From Molanna angustata (lineage: Eukaryota; Arthropoda; Insecta; Trichoptera; Molannidae), in NCBI GenBank assembly GCA_963576475.1, contig OY754967.1, positions 25,122,651-25,186,650 of the forward strand: a stretch of DNA of 64,000 bases, written 5' to 3'. The notes beneath the pieces were generated by a model. That model searched no databases, was not told the origin of the DNA, and was given only the letters and a program-made list of their open reading frames with translations. Positions 33,856 through 51,117 of this stretch are shown piece by piece (positions within the stretch are counted from its first letter, which is position 1; every line of letters starts with the position of its first letter). The position numbers and the translations under genes were made by a program.

Positions 33856-34146
33856 TTAGTAAAATCAGGTCTAATTAATTAGATCTCAATCACAAAATGA
33901 AAGTTCCTCCTACTTTTGATACAAAGTTTACAACCAATGAAGCAATTCATTGTAATCATCAAGCAGATTCGACTCACCTAGACAATATAATCACTTCTTT
34001 ACAATTTTAAACTGAATTCTGAAATATTAATTTCGGAAATACGATTATCAACAGTGATGGAAACTCTCACTTGAATTGTTTAGAAATATTATATCAAAAA
34101 TACTACCTCAATCTAAAGTAATAAAGCAATCAAAATGTTAGTGTTT

Positions 34147-34158
34147 GTGTGTGTGTGT

Positions 34159-34199
<41 letters not shown>

Positions 34200-34200
34200 T
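34147..34200. repeat. (GT)n microsatellite in Helitron C3
   Basis: GT repeat with a few interruptions just inside the 5' end. Confidence 0.95.
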
Positions 34201-35099
34201 CTCACGCCTTCTGAAAAACCAAGAGCATCTAAAAATCTAATTTATGTGCGAACGTGTACCTGTATACCTGATGCAGTGTCACGCTAAAAATAATGCGATA
34301 AAAATGCTGAATTTTAAAAATATTTCAATAATTATTTTTTTCATACAAAATTTTCCAAGTCGTATCTGTCAAAAAAGTGTACATTTTGCACGCAAATATC
34401 TGTTAGTTTAAAAGTTAGAAGTACGTATTTACACGAAGAAAATATATTTTCAAGTATAACTTAGCGTTTAAGTGAAAAACATGGTGAATATTTTGTATAA
34501 TTATAATGTTTAACTTATTTTTAAAGTAAGCGTTTTGTACATAAACGCCGCCATTTTAATATCTTTTCATACAATATTTCATTTTCCTACCGAATGAATA
34601 TGTTCTTGAAAATAATAAACCTTTGAAATAAATGTAATTATGAAATAATAAAATGAAACACAAGACATTACAGCAAGTTTTAAGACATATATTGTAAAAA
34701 TGTGTTTATTATTAGTAAAGATATAGGCATAATAAAATTGCATAATTTGTAAATAATATTTGATTTTTCTGACAATTTTCATTTTTATGGCATCGAACAA
34801 ACCAATGTAGGTACCTACCTACATATCCAAAAAAATGTATCGAGCCCATTTGATAGTAATATTTTATATGTTCGATGGTTACTATGGTTACGGAAAGATT
34901 CTGATATTCAAATAAAATTTGTTATGAATCGAATTTATTTAGAACATTGTTGTAGGTAGGTACCTACCTAATACTATTTACTTACAAATCAAGAATATAC
35001 TGATTTCCTATAGGAAAATTATTTTATTTATTTATTTATGTATGGATGCATGTATGCTATGTGCTCCTAAACCGTTTGTCCGATTACAATGAAACTTTG

Positions 35100-35770
35100 G
35101 TGAATTGTCGAGCGTATGCCCGGGATGGTTTCTGGATTTAATTTTTTTTCTTATTCTTCTTCTTCTTTGTGTATTTGGTCATTTTACCAATGAAAGCGGA
35201 ATATCCTGGGAAACGAAGGTCCGACTGTCTCTCCATCTTTTCGCAGGTCTTCCAGGTCGGTTCCTGGATTTAAACTTTTTTCTTCTTCTTCTTCATCGTG
35301 TATTTGGTCATTTTACCTATGAAGGTGGACTAACCTGGGAGAAGAAGGTCCAATTGTCCTTCCATCTCTTCGCAGGTTTCTGGATTTAAGCTTTTTTCTT
35401 CTTCTTCTTCTTCTTCGTGTATTTTTGGTCATTTTACCTATGAAGTTGGAGAATCCTGGGAGAAGAAGGTCCAACTGTTCTTCCAACTCTTCGCAAGTCT
35501 TCCAAGACGGTTTTTGGATATAAACTTTTTTCTTCTTCTTCTTTTTCTTCTTCATCGTGCATTTGGTCATTTTACCTATGAAGGTGGACTATCCTGGGAG
35601 AAGAAGGTCCAATTTTCCTTCCATATCTTCGCAGGTATCTGGATTTAAACTTTTTTCTTCTTCTTCTTCGTGTATTTAGTCATTTTACCTTTGAAGGTGG
35701 AGTATCCTGGGAAAAGAAGGTCCTTTCATCTCTTCGCGGTTCTTCCAGGATGGTTTCTGGATTTAAACTT
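35100..35770 (+). repeat. 115-130-bp tandem array in Helitron C3
   Basis: Five units containing GTATTTGGTCATTTTACC, GTATCCTGGGAGAAGAAGGT, CATCTCTTCGCAGGTCTTCC and a CTTCTTCTTC run. The apparent 94-codon frame is a translation of two units, not a gene. Confidence 0.9.
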
Positions 35771-35774
35771 TTCT

Positions 35775-35950
35775 TAAGCGGCTGAAGGGACGGGATGTAA
35801 TGAAGGGAAGGGATGCACTAAAGGGCCTGAAGGGATGGGAGGTATAAAAGGGCCTGAAGGGACGGGAGGTACTGAAGGGCCTGATTGAAAGGGACGTAAT
35901 GAAGGATTGAAGGGACGGGAGGTACTGAAGGGTCTGAAGCGACGGTTCAT
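35775..35950 (+). repeat. 27-bp tandem array in Helitron C3
   Basis: Six or so GA-rich units of the form GAAGGGACGGGAGGTACT plus GAAGGGCCT. Confidence 0.9.
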
Positions 35951-37124
35951 GGAGTCTAATTCTTTTTCTTCTTAATTTTATGTAGACTTTACAGTTTTTA
36001 CACAAACTATTTCCTTTAGTCTTTTTCTTCGTTTTCTTATTTTATGTAGAACTTTGGTGAATTTTATACAAAACTATTTCCTATGGATTAATCTTCTTCT
36101 TCTTTTATGTATACCTTTTAGTCAGTTTTTATACAATCTATTTCCAATAGTCTAATTCTTCTATTTTATGTATTTTTTCTTATTTTATGTAGACCATTGA
36201 AATAGTTTTTTATACAAACTATTTCTTTTAGTCTTATACTTATTCTTCTCTTTTTTATTTAGACTTTTGGGTTAGTTTTAAGTCTAATAGTCTATTGTGC
36301 AGAAATATTATTAACGATATGCACACTTGATGAAAATACATATTATGTACGAATGGGATGTGGGATGTGACGATGTAATCTGCACTAAAATCTTTTCAAT
36401 ACTTTTGTTTAATCAAATTTAAACCATTTATATCATCCTATTTTGAATAATTTTCAACACCTTCATATTTGATTTCGTTGACGATATTTAAATAATGGGG
36501 GTTGTGGCCATTACTGAACTCTTCACAACGTTTATATTCAAATTAAAAACTATTTACTATAGTTTAAGTCTTTTTCTTATTCGTTAATGTAGACTTTTAT
36601 GTCTATTTTAAGTCTATCAGTCTAATTGTGCAAAAATATAATGCACACTTGATGAAAAAATATAAAAACGAATGGGATGTGACCAACACTAGATCTTTTC
36701 AGTACATTATTTAATCAAATTTTAACCACATTCCAACATCCAAAATTACTAAATTTTCAATAGGTATATATTACAATTTGTTTTCGATGATAATATTTAA
36801 AAATGGGGGTTGTGGCCAAACCAATCTCTTTACAACGTTGATAAACATTCATATTTAAAACCATTTCGCGTAGTCCATGCGTGCAGAAATTGTATATTAT
36901 ACTTCATTCACACTTTATAGCAATATATAAAAAAGAATGGGTTGTGGCCATCACTTGAACATTTTACAATGCTTATACTCAATCAAATTTCAAACCACTT
37001 TTCATAGTCCGATATTGCAAAATAATTGGGTGACAATATTATAAAAACGATTGCTTATTCCTTCACAGTTTTACATTCTTGGCCAACGGCGGGACATAAA
37101 GGCTAGTAAATAATAATTTAACAG

Positions 37125-37262
37125 CATTTTCGATAGAATTCTCTCTCTCCAGTCTCAATCCTGTGGATTGGTTTGCAGAAGAAGTCGAAATCTCGATTTC
37201 CACTTCGCTCTATCTTCTGCAGCCATCTTCAGCTCAACATAGGTATGTGGCGCAGTTCATGA
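37125..37262 (-). pseudogene. LINE 3' end remnant
   Basis: The minus strand reads ELKMAAEDRAKWKSRFRLLL, matching the AAEDRxKWR motif near the C-terminus of RTE-like elements. About 40 codons remain beside the Helitron. Confidence 0.6.
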
Positions 37263-37739
37263 TAGCATTATTCAACAAATTACTCGACGATAAAAATAAT
37301 AATTAGTTTGAGAGCAAAGATAAAGTATGTACCTATTATATACCTACCAAAATCTTAAAATTTCTCATCTCTTGAATCTTCAGTTCTTATATTTCATTAA
37401 ATAATTTGGTTAAAACACACATTTCAATGTCTTACAAATCCTTAACATATTATATGTAAGTATCTATAAAATAGACACATCGTATGTGACTTGTGAGTGT
37501 AAATTTCATATTCGCATAAATCGTGATATCTAGACTCGTATGCTAATCTCATCCCCATTTATATATGTATATCTACATAATACATATTTTGATATATGTA
37601 GGTAATTGTAGACATATGCCATACAAATCTTTATCGTGTATGAAATAAAATATTTTGCTCAAAATATCAGTCTAAAATCAACTCGTTAGTTGAAACTAAA
37701 TTATATTGGATTTATAAAAAGGATACTTTTAATCCAATT
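37263..37739. other. unassigned AT-rich DNA
   Basis: No feature seen. Confidence 0.5.
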
Positions 37740-38580
37740 GTCTCAGGATTTACTCAGAATTCGGAGTAGAACATTTGGTGTATATGTGTGTATGTCTGTG
37801 TGTGTGTCCTCTTACATATAACTTTTGATCCGCTCAATTTACAGAGCCCAAAATTTCAGAATATATAGATAGTTATAAGCCTACACAACTTTAATACTCA
37901 GAATTTTGAATTTTTGTTTGAGTCAGGGATTATCAACTTTTGAAGTTTTACTTTATTTTTCCATATATCTCAGGAACCATAAAAGCTAGAACGCTGAAAA
38001 TTGGTATGAGTATAGACGAATATAAAATTTCGATATTTTTTTTCAAAAAAATTAAAGAGTTTCTCAAACATTATTTATTAAGAAAAATATTTTTTTTTTG
38101 ATAAATTTATGTGTTTAACTGCCTATATTTCCAAAGTTAAAAATATCGAAAAAAGCTGAAACACCCCAACTAGATAATTTAATTTTCTATAAAAAATATG
38201 AACATTGTAGTAGTACATCTCAATTTTTTTCAACAATTTTTATAAAAATTGAATTAAGTGACGACATCGCTTCATACAATTTGTATGGCAGTCGCCTATA
38301 CACAATAATATATGTAAGAAGACTTAATAGTTTGATATACTTAAATCTCCAAACATACATACATACCATCATGCTGTTTTCATATTCTGGGTAGAAAAAC
38401 AGACTGACCTCCATACTATCATATCCTGACATACATACCTACATGTTATATATAGAAAACATAATATCTTAAAATATTTATTCATTTGTGTTTAAGTGTT
38501 TATAGTTTGGTAATTATGCATAATTTCGCCATCGACAGTTGGATCTCACGTGTTACATGCAACTAGTATTATAAAAAAAA
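37740..38580 (-). repeat. repeat family A, copy 2 (inverted relative to copy 1)
   Basis: Reverse complement of 6136-6960 over its length: TTTACTCAGAATTCGGAGTA, TTGATCCGCTCAATTTACAG, AACACCCCAACTAGA, then TCGACAGTTGGATCTCACGT and the end CAACTAGT. It lacks the right-hand portion present at 6960-7113. Confidence 0.85.
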
Positions 38581-41580
38581 CATTACATTCTTTATGAATT
38601 GCAATATTGGTTTTGAAACCCAATAAATAATACAACACTATAGTTTATTAGTCGTTTTACTAAAGGTTACTTTTGTTTATTTAAAACCCAGCTAATCACA
38701 AAGTTTTTAAAGAATCATTTATAATTTCCTGTTCTGAACAGGAATTACGTAGGACAATTAGAGGACGGATTGTTTGTAGGTATACTTTTTGATTAATGGT
38801 GATATTTACATTTCAATAATTAATTTAAACTTTTTCTTAACGATAGGCATGCAGGTATTTAATTTATTACGGATTAAATGAGCATCTTTTGAATAACACT
38901 TTCAATTTTACATAATATATGTTGCTGTTATTTAAGATTTCCAGTATTCGTATTATAATTATTGTTATATTATACTGGATGATATGTACATTGTAAAGTC
39001 ATGCTATTAAAAACTTATCAATTTGTCTTCGTTATTGATGATAGTTGCCTTAGAAGACCTGATATAGCTGAGAGAATATCTCTTCAATACTAATTTGCAT
39101 TATGGACAATGTCATTGAAGTCATCCTAATAATAATAATAATATACTTGGAAATCTTCAACTTATCCAAACAATGTTTAGCCGTCTGGTTTTTCTATTGT
39201 TGACCTCTCACATATTATGTAGTTGGTGATTCCTCGTCTATTCTTTTGACAATTCCTAATACTTACGTATGAAACATGAACAAGTATGAATAAATTTATC
39301 CAGATATTATTCTTGATGCGAAAAGAATACAAACGATGATTAGACAAATGACAAGTCAATGCCATGTAAGTAATGTATATGAATATACAGATTTAGATGA
39401 AATTATAGCAAAAAATATGATAGGTACATCTATTTGAACATACATATTTAGATGAAATTATAGCAAAACATAATATGATAGATCTATTTGAACATACAGA
39501 TTTAGATGAAATTATAACAAAAAATGACAGATCTATTTGAACATACAGATTTAGATGAAATTATACCAAAACATGACAGATCTATTTAAACATACAGATC
39601 TAGATGAAATATATGCCTAATAGAAAAGTGTATCAATGAGTTTTTGATGCTCTTTTTTTAAATACCCTATGAAACAGCATGGCGTTGAAAAAAATATACT
39701 GATTCCTATTTTGGGAGATCATTAATGAATTCGATTAAATTTAAAAAGTTTCAATCGTAACGGCTTTAAAATATCTGAGAAATACTAACTCCATTGGGGA
39801 AAAATGTAAGCTATTAACAATCGTTTTAAATTTTAGACAAGTACCTAAGTATATATTACTACTTCATACATATCACCAGTCACCAGGATAATTTCATTTT
39901 TCATATGACCAATGTATTTGTTTTAGTTTTTATTGACACGTAATTAATAGTTTGTTGTTTATCTTTCATTCATTCATTATCTCTTATTTCTTCTTGTGAA
40001 ATCTAGTGCATAGATCAAAGAACGAATTATTTCGGACAAGACGTCATAAAAAAAATGAAAATAAAATTACGAACAAAAAAATTGAAACCACGAATGTGAA
40101 ATAACGAATTCCTTAATCCCTCAATTAAATATTAGTAATCCATTTGCCGCTGTAAAGCTGTTCTGTCATCTGTTAACTCCCAAAGCCACGATGATGTGTC
40201 TCTAATCTCTATAGTGCAGGTATATGAATGGCACGTATTGTTGATTATGTTTTGTGACGAGATCTTTAGATTTTGCGGCAGTGTCTTTGTCCTTTACAAT
40301 AATTGAACAAATCTCCAAGGCGGTTGAGAACACACGCGCCATATCACCGATCATTTCTGATGCCATTTTATTCCTTTTTACCCCCGAACAAAGGTCCTTT
40401 TCTACCCAACACAGACCCCAACCGCTATACAAAACAGCACACGTAATTGAATTAATGGTTCTGCCTATGTCCTTATTATATTCTACACACAATCCTCCCA
40501 TTTGCCATGCTCATTCGCAAAATGTGTATTTGCACAAATTTTGTTCTTTCTCTCCCGGTGATTCGGAATATATAACATGTAATCATGTTTATTCATATAA
40601 ATAATATATAATCGAGTATGTGAATGTCGTTATCTACACACACGGGCAAATCACGAAGCCGGCATAAATTTCTGTCGCTGAATTTCGAACGAAGATCTAT
40701 GCATGCCATAACTTATGCCATATTTTATTCCGATCTTTATTGAAATTTCTTATGAGTAAAAAACAACTAATATAGGAGTCATTTCTCTAAAAATATGTTC
40801 TGTTTAAAAAAAATACATAACATGTCAATAATTTTTGCAAGCTTATTTATATATGTTTGATATTATGAAAAAAATCAATGGCTACCAATATTAAATTCAA
40901 CTTATTAAAGCTTTTGTTCAAAGATTATTTGAACAAATATTTTTACAATAAAATCGATTTGCAACAATTGTTTATGAGAAAACACAAATAAATAAAGTTA
41001 TATAAAGACGTCATATCCTACCAATTATTTCATAACATCTACGACCCCGTACTTGATAGAAATACGAAGAAATTTATAATACATTTTTCTCAATGTACTT
41101 TCTTACTGGTTTTTACGGATACGACACTAGCTTGAATTTTTTTGTAGGTAATATCTTTATATTATGTATCTATTTAGCTCAATCGTTTTATGGCAAAAGT
41201 GACGCGTTAAACTACCAATAACATCACAGACTATCGGATTCTTTTTTTCATAAACAAGTTCTGAAGATATAAGCTGCAAATCTTTCAAAACGTTTTCCCG
41301 ATATCTCATCCGTCATAACGACCCTATAAAGGCTTCGATTGATCTTAAGTTTCAAGATGGATCTAGAAGCTTCACTCGCCGAAAACTTTTCAATATACTC
41401 GTCAATTTAGAAAAGATATGCCACTGCTCATAATCTTTTATAGAGATCCGAGCACAAAAGTTGGATTTCAAAGAAAAAATATTGTCGACATTTGAAGTTC
41501 TTATGTGGATCATCTAATGGGACATACAATAAATGTGAAAAATGTCTATAGTATATAATTACGAGCGACACTAATAGTAT
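38581..41580. other. mostly unassigned AT-rich DNA
   Basis: Apart from the minisatellite at 39378-39612 nothing is clear. Open frames on both strands at 40202-40604 (116 codons plus, 99 codons minus) overlap each other and match no family I know. Confidence 0.45.
39378..39612. repeat. minisatellite, about 50-60-bp unit, five copies
   Basis: Units read CATACAGATTTAGATGAAAT followed by TATAGCAAAA, ATGA(T)AGATCTATTTGAA. The later units are more alike than the first. Confidence 0.9.
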
Positions 41581-41670
41581 AAGATATAGCAACGTCAAAA
41601 TAATAAATTTATGTGGCTGGTTTTTATATTTTTTTTTTCTTATTGACTATAGAACCTATTGATATAATAA

Positions 41671-41760
41671 AAGGTAAGCCTGGCACCAGGGAGTGTTTGC
41701 GTTACCAGTGCGCATCCCCTTTCCATAGGTGAAAATTGCAGATCATTTCAATATAATTTG
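41671..41760. mobile_element. half copy of the 7.5-kb MITE
   Basis: AAGCCTGGCACCAGGGAGTG, TTTGCGTTACCAGTGCGCAT and AGGTGAAAATTGCAGATC match one terminal repeat of the element at 7478-7830. Confidence 0.7.
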
Positions 41761-41771
41761 TACTTGTATGT

Positions 41772-46780
<5,009 letters not shown>

Positions 46781-46784
46781 ATAC

Positions 46785-47215
46785 ACAAATAATAGGATGA
46801 GGAGGATCATATTCTGCTTGCTTAAATTCATTATATTTCGTTCAGAGAAAGATCATTAAGATTATTTTACAAAAGCTATAAGAGACTTTCTTACTGAATA
46901 ATTATTCTCGGAATTAAAAGTCACAAAATTACATATTATATACCTACAGATGAAATGCAACTTAGCAAATATGTTAATAACATTTTATTAATAAAATTTA
47001 CCCCATAGATAATATTAGCACAGGATCTCGCACAAGTCGAATGATAAAAATCCTAAAAAAAATAAATCTTTCGGCCAAAATCATTATACATACTATGGGG
47101 TAAAGTGGTACAATGATTTACCAGTACAGTTTAAAAATTAGCAGAAATTATCTGTAATAAATTCTTGGTAAAAGTAAAAGAATATCTTAAGTAACATTTG
47201 AATTTTTGTTTTGTT
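46785..47215 (+). pseudogene. LINE C-terminal remnant (Jockey/R1-like), decayed
   Basis: One plus-strand frame reads YTYYGVKWYNDLPVQFKN and, past stops, KEYL-like residues. This is the GVKLYNxLPxxIKN...FKxxLKxYL end of some Jockey-superfamily LINEs. Many stops. It sits within family A debris. Confidence 0.5.
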
Positions 47216-47224
47216 TAATGTTTA

Positions 47225-47560
47225 TTATACTGTTTACATATTCGGGGTAGAAAAAAGGACTGACCTCCATATTTTCCTATCCTGACATACATGTTTTTTA
47301 TTATAGAATATAAAATATCTTTTTCAATAATTTGGATTTTTTGGTTCACTGTTTGGTACGTATTCTTTAACTATACATACTATCACCATCGACATTTGGA
47401 TCTCATATGTTACATGTTTTGCAAGCCTAAAACTTTTTATATTTCTGAAATTTTGACCTCTGTGCATTAAGCAGATCAAAAGTTATAAAGGGGGATGGAC
47501 ACACACATCCACGCAAAGACACACACACAGACTTAATTTTCTACTTTTCTAAGCCACAGG
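47225..47560. repeat. repeat family A fragments, head to head
   Basis: 47225-47425 is in the orientation of copy 2 (GGGGTAGAAAAAAGGACTGA, TCGACATTTGGATCTCATAT). 47430-47560 is in the orientation of copy 1 (AGCAGATCAAAAGTTATAAA, GGGGGATGGACACACACA). The join is near 47428. Confidence 0.7.
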
Positions 47561-47582
47561 TACAATTTTCTGCAAATCAAGC

Positions 47583-48275
47583 CAGATACTAGCATATTAT
47601 TCTGATGATGTTGACAATTGCAAGAACACCAAATGATGTAAAACAAGCGTATACCTACGCCCGGAAAATGTTTCTGCCAGAATGGGAATTCTTATTAGTG
47701 CTGGTAATCATACCATTATTGAAACTGTGGGGTCGTTCCAGTAACGAAGCTCAATAATAACCAGTCACAGCGATATTAGTTTCGAGATTAAAAGAAGAAT
47801 AGACGTGGAAAATAAATGCTATTTCGGTATTCACCGACATCTCAAGTCCCGAGTGTTAACACGAAATACTAATTTGTTATTGTATAACACATTGCTGCGA
47901 CCAGTACTTGTATATGGTGCTAAATGCTGGGTGCTTAATAGGAAGGATTAATATAAGTTGTTGGTATTTGAACCGAAGGTGTTGAGAAAAAACTTTAGGC
48001 CTCTTAGCCTAACATACTTAAATACATAAAAATACATCGACTTCAATGGTTAGGGCACGTTCACCGAATGGAGGGAAGCCGAACCCTAAATAAGATTCTC
48101 GACACACGACCGGGGGGGAAACGAAATGTGGGAAGACCCAAGCTGAGATGGATGGACAGCATACAGGAGGATTAAAGAGGATTGGCGTTGCAAACTGGAG
48201 AGTGCAGGCGATGGACCGATCTAAATGGCGAAAATTTCTGAAGGAGGCCAAGGCTCACAATGGGCTGTAGCGCCA
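47583..48275 (+). pseudogene. RTE-like LINE C-terminal region, GAT tail
   Basis: Fragments in order: YYSDDVD (damaged catalytic YADD), ARMGILISAGNHTIIETVGSF, EIKRRIDVENKCYFGIHRHL, NLLLYNTLLRPVLVYGAKCW, then HLDRSI-type residues in other frames, VGRPKLRWMDS and a WRKFLKEAKAHNGL-stop end. The 3' end GGGCTGTAGCGCCAATTATG passes into GATGATG. Same family as 16395-17372. Several frameshifts and stops. Confidence 0.85.
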
Positions 48276-48289
48276 ATTATGATGATGAT

Positions 48290-48425
48290 GCAGCGAAACC
48301 TTTGAAGTTTTTTGACTTAAAAGTTGAAAAATATAGACCTGGCCATACAAATCCCGCGGGTCTTGGCTTGAAACTATGTCGATATGATAAGAAAAATAAA
48401 TTTTCTTGAACAACATCGACATTTC
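48290..48425 (+). repeat. repeat family A fragment
   Basis: GCAGCGAAACC...CCATACAAATCCCGCGGGTC, TTGGCTTGAAACTATGTCGA matches the reverse complement of 41772-41934. It abuts the LINE tail. Confidence 0.7.
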
Positions 48426-49819
48426 GAAAAAAACGATAGGGAAAGGATAGGAATAGGAATAATACTCGTAGATTCTCGAAAAAATCAAAACTAATACCAA
48501 TAAGCTCGTAGTAGTACCACATTCTTATTTGAACCAGATTGTTATATTGTTCGATTTGAAATACATATTGTTTTTCCTACATTACACAACATTACAGGTG
48601 AGTTGACTGATCGATGGAATTTCACATGAAATGAACCAAAAAACATTATCAATTTTTCTCGGTCTTATTTACATTTCTCTCAAAACATAATATGAGAATT
48701 TACCTCCGATGTTAAGTTTTCAAGTATTTAAATAAATATTTGGCCTTATCATTTATATCGAGTGCTATCAGTTTTACCTAACGTTTTTCTATCCATGATC
48801 AATAAAGGGGTTTTGTTTTTCAAATAACGTCTCCTATTCACATATGTACTAACCTACTTCACCTTTTCAACCTTAATACTAAACCATTAGAGGTTTAGGT
48901 ACCTATTCAACAAAGATGGTATTGTTTGTCTGAAAAAAATTTCAAGTTGATCTAAAATTCTCTATATACCAATTATCAATAATACAATATGATATAAGTA
49001 TGTAGGATAATTGTTTGGTTTATTGACCAAACCAAAATAATTTTCTAAACATACATTCCATATTAAAATCATAATGATTACCTATTGAATTTTATTTATT
49101 GGATAATAGGTAAGTATATGAAATTATTCAATGTTAAAATAACACTCTGAATAATAGTAGAATAGATATATTGGATAAATGACCAATAGACAAAAATTAA
49201 CAAAATAAATCAAAGTATTTAAAATAATAAGATTGTATAAAAAGAAAATACGAATAGGTTAATTGAATAATAATGGTTTACCAAATTTACAGAATTAACG
49301 TTAAAGCAACAAAATGGTAAAGAACTCCATTAAACTATGTTAAATCAAGTTGATAAATATCTTCCAAATACTTGTCATACCAACCAATCACTTTTTGTGA
49401 CATGATGAATAAACTTAAATTTATTTGCATCCATGCCAAATTAATCTCAATCTTAACGGTCAGTGCCTCGTGTACATACAGCAAAGTATTATTAATTACA
49501 TCTTAGGTAGGTACTTGGCAAGGTTGTCTGAAAAAATACAAATAAAGACATTTAACACGTGAAATAAAGCTTCTTGATTGATGTTGGTACGGAATAGAAT
49601 CACATAAAAAATACAACGCCTAAAAACAGGAAAGAAATTAAAGTTGTATTCCTTAGAATGAGAAAAGTTCCGAATCGTTTTAGTTATTTCTCGTTCTGTA
49701 AGAAGGTTTTCTTATTTTCATTCATTCAATCTGACTATCATGACCTAATAATATGTTGCTAAATGTGTCTAAGTTCAATTCATACCATTTTAAAGTTCGT
49801 CAAGATCTAAATAGGTCAA
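48426..49819. other. unassigned AT-rich DNA
   Basis: No feature seen. Confidence 0.5.
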
Positions 49820-50390
49820 TCATCATCATCATCATTGGCTGTGTGAGCTCTGGCCTCTTTAAAAATCCTTCTCCAACCGTCCCTGTCCTTCGCCACTCTC
49901 CTCCAGTTTGTTATTTCGATCGCCCTCTTGTCGTCTTCTGTGTCATCAAGCCATCTAAGCTAGGGCCTGTCTCTACTTCTTCTGCCCTCTGGATTGGTAT
50001 TAAGAACCTTTTTGGGGGTACGATCATCATTCATAATAATAATAATAATAAATCATTTAAATAGAGCCGTTTAATGATTCAGGAACATTCCAAGGGCGCT
50101 TATATTCTGTCTTATTTTGGCTGGCTCATCAGGCTGACATATCCCAACCACTTCAGTCTACGTACTTTTATGACTTGTACAATGTTGGGTTCGTCATAGT
50201 AATAATTTGAATTATCAAACATATTCCTAATAAGGATCCCATATTTCACATAAATGTAATATTAGACGGGGTGGGTAAGCTAATTAAGGATCTATTATAC
50301 CTGTAGTTCACGATTGTATCGAATCCTCCAAAGTCTATTAGTATTTCTCAGGATTTTCCTTTCAAACATCAAGAGGCTATTTTCAAAATA
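49820..50390 (-). pseudogene. RTE-like LINE C-terminal end with an inserted short repeat
   Basis: Minus strand, 5' to 3': LLMFERKILRNTNRLWRIRY, EPNIVQVIKVRRLKWLGYV, then an interruption at 50025-50100 (AAT tract and GGGCGCT motif as at 5.8-6.0 kb). It continues with VPPKKVLNTNPEGRRSRDRP, a stop, LRWLDDTEDD, NWRRVAKDRDGWRRIFKEAR and AHTANDDDD-stop, where the Asp run is the GAT tail. This is the best-preserved C-terminal end of the GAT-tailed group here. Confidence 0.85.
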
Positions 50391-50831
50391 GGTCATTAAC
50401 AAGAAATATATTTTAAAACCATCTGCGTTTCAGAACAATTGTCCGATTTTGGTATAATTTTTTTATTTATATTACTGGCTTAGTATTTAAATATTTTTTC
50501 TTGCTCTTTTACTTACGTAGCTAATATTTATTCTCAAATGAGAATAACTGTTTTTTTTTCTTTTTATATAAGTAAATTTTCCATTGACTATTTTAAAAAC
50601 TGTTCATCTTCAATTGATTTCGCGCCTAAGAAATGATACATAATTTAAACGAGTGGGTTAAAGCCAACACTAAACTCTCCACACCATAGTAAGTGTTCAT
50701 TTTTTCGTCTTGAAATGTTGACAATCTCTAAATGCATTTTTATAAAGTACATTTCTATTAGATTCTTAAACAAATATAAGATTTTCAAGGGACAAAAGTT
50801 TTCACAATACACCATACACACAAAAACATTG
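50391..50831. other. unassigned DNA with one family-B/C motif
   Basis: ACGAGTGGGTTAAAGCCAAC at 50650 is the inverse of the GTTGGCCACAACCCACTCG-type motif. Otherwise nothing seen. Confidence 0.4.
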
Positions 50832-50893
50832 TCAACGGGTATTATGTAGAGAGTGAAACTCACAGTGTGCACTCTCTACATAATACCCGTTGA
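50832..50893. repeat. perfect 24-bp-stem hairpin
   Basis: Arm 50832-50855 (TCAACGGGTATTATGTAGAG plus AGTG) is the exact reverse complement of 50870-50893, with a 14-base loop (AAACTCACAGTGTG). No terminal sequences suggest a known transposon. Confidence 0.93.
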
Positions 50894-50907
50894 GAAATTT
50901 ATGTAAA

Positions 50908-51117
50908 AATTCATATTAATTACAAAAATGATATATTATACAATTTATTATATACGAAATTATAGATTCAGTCTCATATTAATTCAAAAAATGGTATTTT
51001 ATACAATTTATTAAATACCAAATTGTTGAATCAGTCTCATATTAATTCCAAAAATGGTATATTTTACAATTTATTCTATACGAAATTGTAGATTCAGTAT
51101 CATATTAATTCCAAAAA
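50908..51117. repeat. 66-bp tandem repeat, about three units
   Basis: Units contain TCATATTAATTCCAAAAATG, GTATATTTTACAATTTATT, ATACGAAATTGTAGATTCAG. They begin shortly after the hairpin. Confidence 0.9.

Larger units (their letters stand above)
34112..37106 (+). mobile_element. Helitron-like element, long copy C3
   Basis: Starts TCTAAAGTAATAAAGCAATC after A (34111) and ends ACATAAAGGCTAG (37103-37106) before T. A weak hairpin (TCTTGGCC, AAC, GGCGGGA) lies 12 bases from the 3' end, as expected for Helitrons. Inside, from 5': (GT)n, the conserved block, the palindrome GTAGGTAGGTACCTACC, a 115-130-bp array, a 27-bp array, a short 60-bp array and GGCCACAACCC-type units. It is non-autonomous. Confidence 0.92.

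Noticed and set aside
34579..34800. 73-codon minus-strand frame, almost identical at 60571-60792
   Set aside because: Lies in the conserved part of Helitron C3 and C4 and is not kept open in C1 or C2. Similarity follows from the element.
35105..35389. 94-codon frame repeated at 61056-61340
   Set aside because: Both read through two units of a tandem array inside Helitrons. The similarity reflects the repeat, not a conserved protein.
40202..40604. Overlapping 99- and 116-codon frames on opposite strands
   Set aside because: No motif, no start context or splice signals I trust, and the two frames are mutually shadowing. Left as unassigned.
47604..47650. Hammerhead-like ATTATTCTGATGATG
   Set aside because: No GAAAC half follows, and the bases are part of LINE code (YYSDDVD).
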